A stretch of 8,851 bases of DNA from an uncultured Collinsella sp. (lineage in GTDB: Bacteria; Actinomycetota; Coriobacteriia; Coriobacteriales; Coriobacteriaceae). The notes beneath the pieces were generated by a model. The model had not been told where the DNA came from. It searched no databases and saw only the letters and a program-made list of their open reading frames with translations. The stretch is taken from NCBI GenBank assembly GCA_958428675.1, contig CAUAGV010000064.1:1-8851 (forward strand), given 5' to 3'. Shown in pieces: positions 5,688 through 8,851 of the stretch (the first letter of the stretch is position 1; every line of letters starts with the position of its first letter). The translations under genes were made by a program, and so were the position numbers.

Positions 5688-7604
5688 CTAGGCGCGCTCC
5701 TCGATGGCACCGTTTCTATATGCATCGAGCAGCTGGCGCAGGTCCTGGATCTGGCTGCGGATCTTGGCGCCAGTATCGGTGTCGCTCACCATGCGGCGAC
5801 GGTCGGCCTCGTCAAAGCGGTTGGTCTCGCTTTCGATATCGACGTTGCGGGTGAGTGCCTCGGCAACCGTCGTAAAGGCCCGGTGCGACTTGAGGCGGCA
5901 GCCGCGCGAGCTCGAGATGAGCGTATAGCCGGCGATACCCGTCTTGGGATGGTAAGCGCGGCAGAAGCCGCCATCGATGACCAGCAGCTTGCCCTCGGCG
6001 CGGATGGGCTGCTCGCCCTTGGTGGTTTTAACGGGCGTGTGGCCGTTGATGATGTGACCGGTCGGTGAGCATGCCATGGGCGCGACGCCAAACTCGCGCA
6101 TGATGTCATCGCAGACCGAGGGCGACTTGGTAAGCGTAAAGTACGGGTCCATCGGCTCGACCCAGGTGCTCTTATCGGCGATATAGGCGCGCTCAAAGGT
6201 ACGCACCAGGCGTCCGCTGGCGGGTGAGTTAAAGCCGATCCAGAGATACCACATCCAGTCGAGGGCATCGCGGTCGCCGTTGCGCCAGGCGCGGCGGGCG
6301 ATATGGTCGCAAAAATCGAGGTAGTCGTGACCGGCGTGCCACGTGCCCAGGCAGTTCATGCTGCTAAACGTGCCGTCCTCGTTGAGCGGCACGCAGCCGT
6401 GGAAGAGCAGATTGCCGTTGGCGACCTTATACATGGAGCCGTGGGTATAGAGGAAATCGATGTGGCGATGCAGGTGATCGGCGGTGACAAACTCGGCCAC
6501 AAGCTTGTCTATGATGTGCTGCTCCTCGGGCGTGAGCGTGTAGGGGTCCGCCGGATCGACGGTGGGGAAGTCGTTGGTCGTGAGTGGCCAAACGCTGCCG
6601 TCGGCAAGCGTGACCGTGCCGGTGTCGTGGTCGATCTTGTCGAGTAGCAGGCGGTCGGTCATATCGAACTCGGGATGGCGCTGGATGATCTGACCCTCGA
6701 GCTTAAAGAGCAGGACGTTAATGGCTTTGATCAGCGGGCTGATGGACTCGCCGGCGGTATAGGTGGCGTCGGCGAAGGCGACAAGCTCGCGCAGCGAGAT
6801 GCCGTAGTCGTTCTCGAGGATCTCGTAGTTGTCATAGCGAAGGTTATTGCGCAGCACCGTGGCGATGCAGGCGGGCTCTCCTGCCGCAGCGCCCATCCAC
6901 AGCAGATCGTGGTTGCCCCACTGGATGTCGAGTGAATGGTAGGTGAGTAGACGGTCCATAATCTTTGCCGCGCCGCCACCGCGGTCGAAGATATCGCCCA
7001 CCAGGTGCAGGTGGTCGACAGCCAGGCGCTTGATGAGTGAGGCGAGCGACTCGATAAAGTCGTCGGCGCTGGCGGTCTCCAGGATGGACTCAACGATGCG
7101 CTCGTGATAGCGCACGCGGTAGTTGTTCTCATCCGGATGCGTGTGCAGGAGCTCGTCGATGATATAGGCGTAATCACGCGGGATGGCCTTGCGCACCTTG
7201 GAGCGCGTGTAGCGGCTCGAAAGCGAACGCGCCACCATGATGAGCTGGTCGAGCATGGTTTTGTACCAGGTGGGCGAGTCCTCGTGCTGGCTACGGACAA
7301 GATCGATCTTCTCGCGCGGATAGTAGATGAGCGTGCACAGCTCGCCCTTCTCATCGAAGGAGACCGTGTCCCCAAAGATTTCGTCGACATGCTCGCGCAC
7401 GACGCCCGAGCAGTTGTTGAGGATGTGCATGAAGGCTTCGTATTCGCCATGCAGGTCGCTCATAAAATGCTCGGTGCCCTTGGGCAGGTTGAGGATGGCC
7501 GAGAGATTGATGATCTCGGTAAACGCGGATTGCTCGGTGGGAAACTGTCTCGACAGCAGGCGCAGATACTTGAAGTCTTGCGGATTGCGATCGAATGCGA
7601 CCAT
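5688..7604 (-). CDS. fbp: Fructose-1,6-bisphosphatase, class III
   Basis: Hydrolyses fructose 1,6-bisphosphate to fructose 6-phosphate and phosphate in the cytoplasm, the committed step of gluconeogenesis. 638 residues, close to the family norm of about 640-670. Metallophosphatase signatures appear in order: FMSDLHGE (Asp50, His52), LVGDIFDRGG (203-210), WGNHDLLW (Asn231, His232), LLFHG, and INGHTPVK with DGGFC near the C-terminus. These are the metal-binding residues of class III enzymes, which are unrelated to classes I and II. The start is ATG 7604, which has GGAAGG 6 nt upstream. An in-frame start at 7649 would add 15 residues and fall in the inverted repeat, so it is rejected. The Bacillus class III enzyme is activated by phosphoenolpyruvate and inhibited by AMP; whether that holds here is unknown. 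It is divergent from degV, and a palindrome lies 27 nt upstream of the start. gtrA copy 2 follows on the same strand. Confidence 0.97.
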   Translation of the reverse strand: MVAFDRNPQDFKYLRLLSRQFPTEQSAFTEIINLSAILNLPKGTEHFMSDLHGEYEAFMHILNNCSGVVREHVDEIFGDTVSFDEKGELCTLIYYPREKIDLVRSQHEDSPTWYKTMLDQLIMVARSLSSRYTRSKVRKAIPRDYAYIIDELLHTHPDENNYRVRYHERIVESILETASADDFIESLASLIKRLAVDHLHLVGDIFDRGGGAAKIMDRLLTYHSLDIQWGNHDLLWMGAAAGEPACIATVLRNNLRYDNYEILENDYGISLRELVAFADATYTAGESISPLIKAINVLLFKLEGQIIQRHPEFDMTDRLLLDKIDHDTGTVTLADGSVWPLTTNDFPTVDPADPYTLTPEEQHIIDKLVAEFVTADHLHRHIDFLYTHGSMYKVANGNLLFHGCVPLNEDGTFSSMNCLGTWHAGHDYLDFCDHIARRAWRNGDRDALDWMWYLWIGFNSPASGRLVRTFERAYIADKSTWVEPMDPYFTLTKSPSVCDDIMREFGVAPMACSPTGHIINGHTPVKTTKGEQPIRAEGKLLVIDGGFCRAYHPKTGIAGYTLISSSRGCRLKSHRAFTTVAEALTRNVDIESETNRFDEADRRRMVSDTDTGAKIRSQIQDLRQLLDAYRNGAIEERA

Positions 7605-7610
7605 GAAACA

Positions 7611-7616
7611 CCTTCC
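7611..7616 (-). promoter_or_regulatory. Ribosome binding site of fbp
   Basis: GGAAGG on the - strand lies 6 nt before ATG 7604. It decides the start in favour of MVAFDRNP over the in-frame start 45 nt upstream. Confidence 0.85.
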
Positions 7617-7631
7617 GATAGGGCTGGTAAA

Positions 7632-7661
7632 ACTGATAAACAGCGTCAAACGTTTATCAGT
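7632..7661. promoter_or_regulatory. Perfect inverted repeat upstream of fbp, candidate operator
   Basis: ACTGATAAAC (7632-7641) and GTTTATCAGT (7652-7661) are exact inverse complements separated by 10 nt. Their centres are 20 bp apart, two helical turns, as expected for a dimeric repressor or activator. The repeat ends 27 nt before the fbp ATG. Alternatively it could fold as an RNA hairpin in the fbp leader. No known regulator motif was recognised. Confidence 0.6.
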
Positions 7662-7747
7662 ATGCGCCGCTTTTGTTTCGATTGGGGACGGGCGGCCGAA
7701 TTGTTAGCCGAACGGTTTGGTAAATCGATTTAGTGAAGGTAGATATG

Positions 7748-7818
7748 TCGGTTGGGTGGAGACGATAGAGGGTGTTTTCTCAGATATTTATGCGTGGGGT
7801 CGGTGGAAACGATAGTGG
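7748..7818. repeat. Imperfect direct repeat in the fbp/degV intergenic region
   Basis: TCGGT...GGAGACGATAGAGG (7748-7771) recurs as TCGGTGGAAACGATAGTGG (7800-7818), with two substitutions and a 5-nt difference in length. The common core is GGARACGATAGWGG. The two cores start 47 bp apart. Sites for a regulator are possible; an old local duplication is equally so. Confidence 0.45.
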
Positions 7819-7824
7819 TAAAGA

Positions 7825-7863
7825 TGTTCACTACTTTTGGCTCTATTTGGTAAATAGTGGACA
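7825..7863. promoter_or_regulatory. Inverted repeat with nested hairpin upstream of degV promoter
   Basis: TGTTCACTA (7825-7833) pairs with TAGTGGACA (7855-7863) with one G-T. An alternative, tighter hairpin CTATTT-GGT-AAATAG (7843-7857) overlaps the right arm. The element ends 24 bp before the degV -10 element, where an operator overlapping or flanking the -35 region could sit. The function is inferred from position only. Confidence 0.4.
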
Positions 7864-7887
7864 TTTGTACCGTATTTATGCTTGCTG

Positions 7888-7896
7888 TGCGATAAT
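7888..7896 (+). promoter_or_regulatory. Extended -10 promoter of degV
   Basis: TGCGATAAT is an extended -10 element (TGn plus GATAAT, five of six to consensus). It predicts transcription from about 7903 and a leader of about 20 nt. The only -35-like hexamer, TTGTAC (7865-7870), is 20 bp away, too far for a standard pair, but extended -10 promoters tolerate a weak -35. Confidence 0.6.
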
Positions 7897-7912
7897 TTTC
7901 GTAGCAATACGT

Positions 7913-7918
7913 AAGGAG
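7913..7918 (+). promoter_or_regulatory. Ribosome binding site of degV
   Basis: AAGGAG lies 6 nt before ATG 7925. This fixes the start and excludes the open frame that continues upstream to 7772. Confidence 0.9.
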
Positions 7919-7924
7919 CCTCAT

Positions 7925-8815
7925 ATGAGTGATTTTGTCCTGACCTGTGAATCCGCTGCCGACCGAACTCGGGAGTTCTTTGAATCGCGCAATATCCCTG
8001 TCGTGTGTTTTCATTACGAGATCGACGATGTTGTCTATACGGACGATCTGTATCAGTCGATTACGCCGGACGAGTTTTTTGCCCAGATATCCGCGGGCGC
8101 TATGCCCAAGACGTCTCAGGTGAGCGTGGGTGAGTACGAGGAGTTTTGGGAGCCGCTTGTTGCCGAGGGCAAAGACGTGCTGCACCTGACGTTGTCGTCG
8201 GGTATTTCGGGCACGTATGGATCGGCCTGCGTTGCGGCGCAGATGCTCGCGGATCGCTATCCCCAGGGCGGCAAGGTGCGCGTCATCGATTCGCTGGCTG
8301 CGTCTTCGGGCTTTGGCCTGCTGGCGGAATGTGCCGCCGACGTGCGCGATAGCGGGGCTTCACTCGACGAGACGGCTGCCTGGATCGAGGAGCACAAGCT
8401 CAACCTGCACCACTGGTTCTTCTCGACCGATCTGTCGAGCTACCTGCGCGGCGGTCGCATTTCGGCTGCGAGCGCGATCATCGGCACGGCGCTTAAGATT
8501 TGCCCGCTTATGACGGTCGATTGCGATGGTGGGCTGTCGCCACGTGAGAAGATTCGCACTAAGAAGCGCGCGATTTCCGAGATGGCTAAGACCATGATGG
8601 CACACGTGCAGGACGGTGCGGATTATTCGGGTAAGTGCGTCATGTCGCACTCGGCGTGCCGCGAGGATGCCGAGGCAGTTGCGGCGCTGATCGAGGAACA
8701 GATTCCGCAGCTTAAAGGCAAGATTGAGATCAATAACATCGGTACTCTGATTGGCTCGCATACCGGACCTGGTACGGTGGCGCTCTTCTTTATGGGCGAC
8801 AAGCGCGTGGATTAG
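7925..8815 (+). CDS. DegV family protein (fatty-acid-binding, FakB-like)
   Basis: 296 residues, typical of the family (about 280-290), from ATG 7925 with a strong AAGGAG. DegV/FakB proteins bind a fatty acid in the cytoplasm and present its carboxylate to the kinase FakA for phosphorylation, feeding exogenous fatty acids into phospholipid synthesis. Visible signatures: the N-terminal CESAAD (in place of the usual TDS-x-x-D), KTSQ (62-65), LSSGISGTY (90-98), VIDSLAASSGFG, YLRGGRIS, and the C-terminal IGSHTGPGTVALFF. These cover the ligand-carboxylate and ligand-pocket regions of FakB. No fakA kinase is in the window, which is common because DegV copies are often scattered, so which lipid it handles is unknown. 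It is divergent from fbp, with its own promoter. The window ends 36 nt after the stop with no terminator seen. Confidence 0.95.
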   Translation: MSDFVLTCESAADRTREFFESRNIPVVCFHYEIDDVVYTDDLYQSITPDEFFAQISAGAMPKTSQVSVGEYEEFWEPLVAEGKDVLHLTLSSGISGTYGSACVAAQMLADRYPQGGKVRVIDSLAASSGFGLLAECAADVRDSGASLDETAAWIEEHKLNLHHWFFSTDLSSYLRGGRISAASAIIGTALKICPLMTVDCDGGLSPREKIRTKKRAISEMAKTMMAHVQDGADYSGKCVMSHSACREDAEAVAALIEEQIPQLKGKIEINNIGTLIGSHTGPGTVALFFMGDKRVD

Positions 8816-8851
8816 TTTGCCCCATCACATCGCTGCATGATTGCTCAAACG

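Larger units (their letters stand above)
7605..7924. other. Divergent fbp/degV intergenic region
   Basis: This 320-bp gene-free stretch is AT-richer than the flanking genes. It contains the fbp ribosome binding site, a perfect 10-bp inverted repeat (7632-7661), an imperfect direct repeat (7748-7771 and 7800-7818), a second inverted repeat with a nested hairpin (7825-7863), the degV extended -10 promoter (7888-7896) and its ribosome binding site. No convincing -35/-10 pair for fbp was found. Open frames here on either strand are short, lack good starts and are not believed to be genes. Confidence 0.7.

Noticed and set aside
5609..5725. 39-residue N-terminal extension of gtrA copy 2 from ATG 5725
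   Set aside because: It overlaps the 3' end of fbp, has no family support, and a good ribosome binding site precedes ATG 5608.
7605..7649. 15-residue N-terminal extension of fbp
   Set aside because: It has no ribosome binding site and runs into the inverted repeat, while ATG 7604 has GGAAGG at ideal spacing.
7730..8185. - strand open frame of 151 codons across the fbp/degV spacer and 5' end of degV
   Set aside because: It overlaps the well-supported degV start in antisense, contains the intergenic repeats, and its translation shows no domain.

Overview
The window looks like chromosomal DNA from a moderately GC-rich (roughly 58-60 %, by eye) Gram-positive anaerobe, most likely Collinsella or a close relative in the Coriobacteriia. 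This is inference. It rests on the combination of a class III fructose-1,6-bisphosphatase, a DegV/FakB-type protein, small GtrA-like membrane proteins and large DUF4430 surface proteins with Ser/Lys/Asp-rich wall-spanning linkers. No 16S rRNA or other strong taxonomic marker is present.

Left region (1-4486, + strand): two surface-protein genes, almost certainly co-transcribed. The first is cut by the left window edge (frame open from nt 2). Its visible 1168 residues contain an Ala/Ser-rich stretch, four tandem DUF4430 (transcobalamin C-terminal-like) domains, a quinoprotein-like beta-propeller of about eight blades, one InlB B-repeat, a Gly-rich linker, an S-D-K-K repeat spacer and a C-terminal hydrophobic anchor ending in KRR. 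The second gene starts 9 nt after the first one's stop. It encodes the mirror-image layout: an N-terminal membrane anchor, a Ser/Lys/Asp spacer and one C-terminal DUF4430 domain. A strong intrinsic terminator closes this unit. The most economical reading is an extracytoplasmic ligand-capture pair fixed to the membrane from opposite ends. The ligand is unknown; a corrinoid is only a hypothesis from the distant fold relationship.

Middle region (4526-7604, - strand): in order of transcription, a class III fructose-1,6-bisphosphatase (fbp, gluconeogenesis) and two paralogous four-helix GtrA-family proteins. The gtrA genes are separated from each other and from fbp by leaders containing strong hairpins. 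The distal gtrA gene has its own intrinsic terminator, facing that of the + strand surface genes.

Right region (7605-8851): a 320-bp AT-richer divergent intergenic region separates fbp from a degV-family gene on the + strand. It holds a perfect 10+10 bp inverted repeat in front of fbp, an imperfect direct repeat, a second inverted repeat and an extended -10 promoter for degV. The final 36 nt after degV show no feature.

No tRNA, rRNA, CRISPR array, transposase or integrase was recognised. The least explained items are the DUF4430 pair, the noncanonical sorting-signal-like C-terminus of the large protein, and the structured fbp/degV intergenic region.
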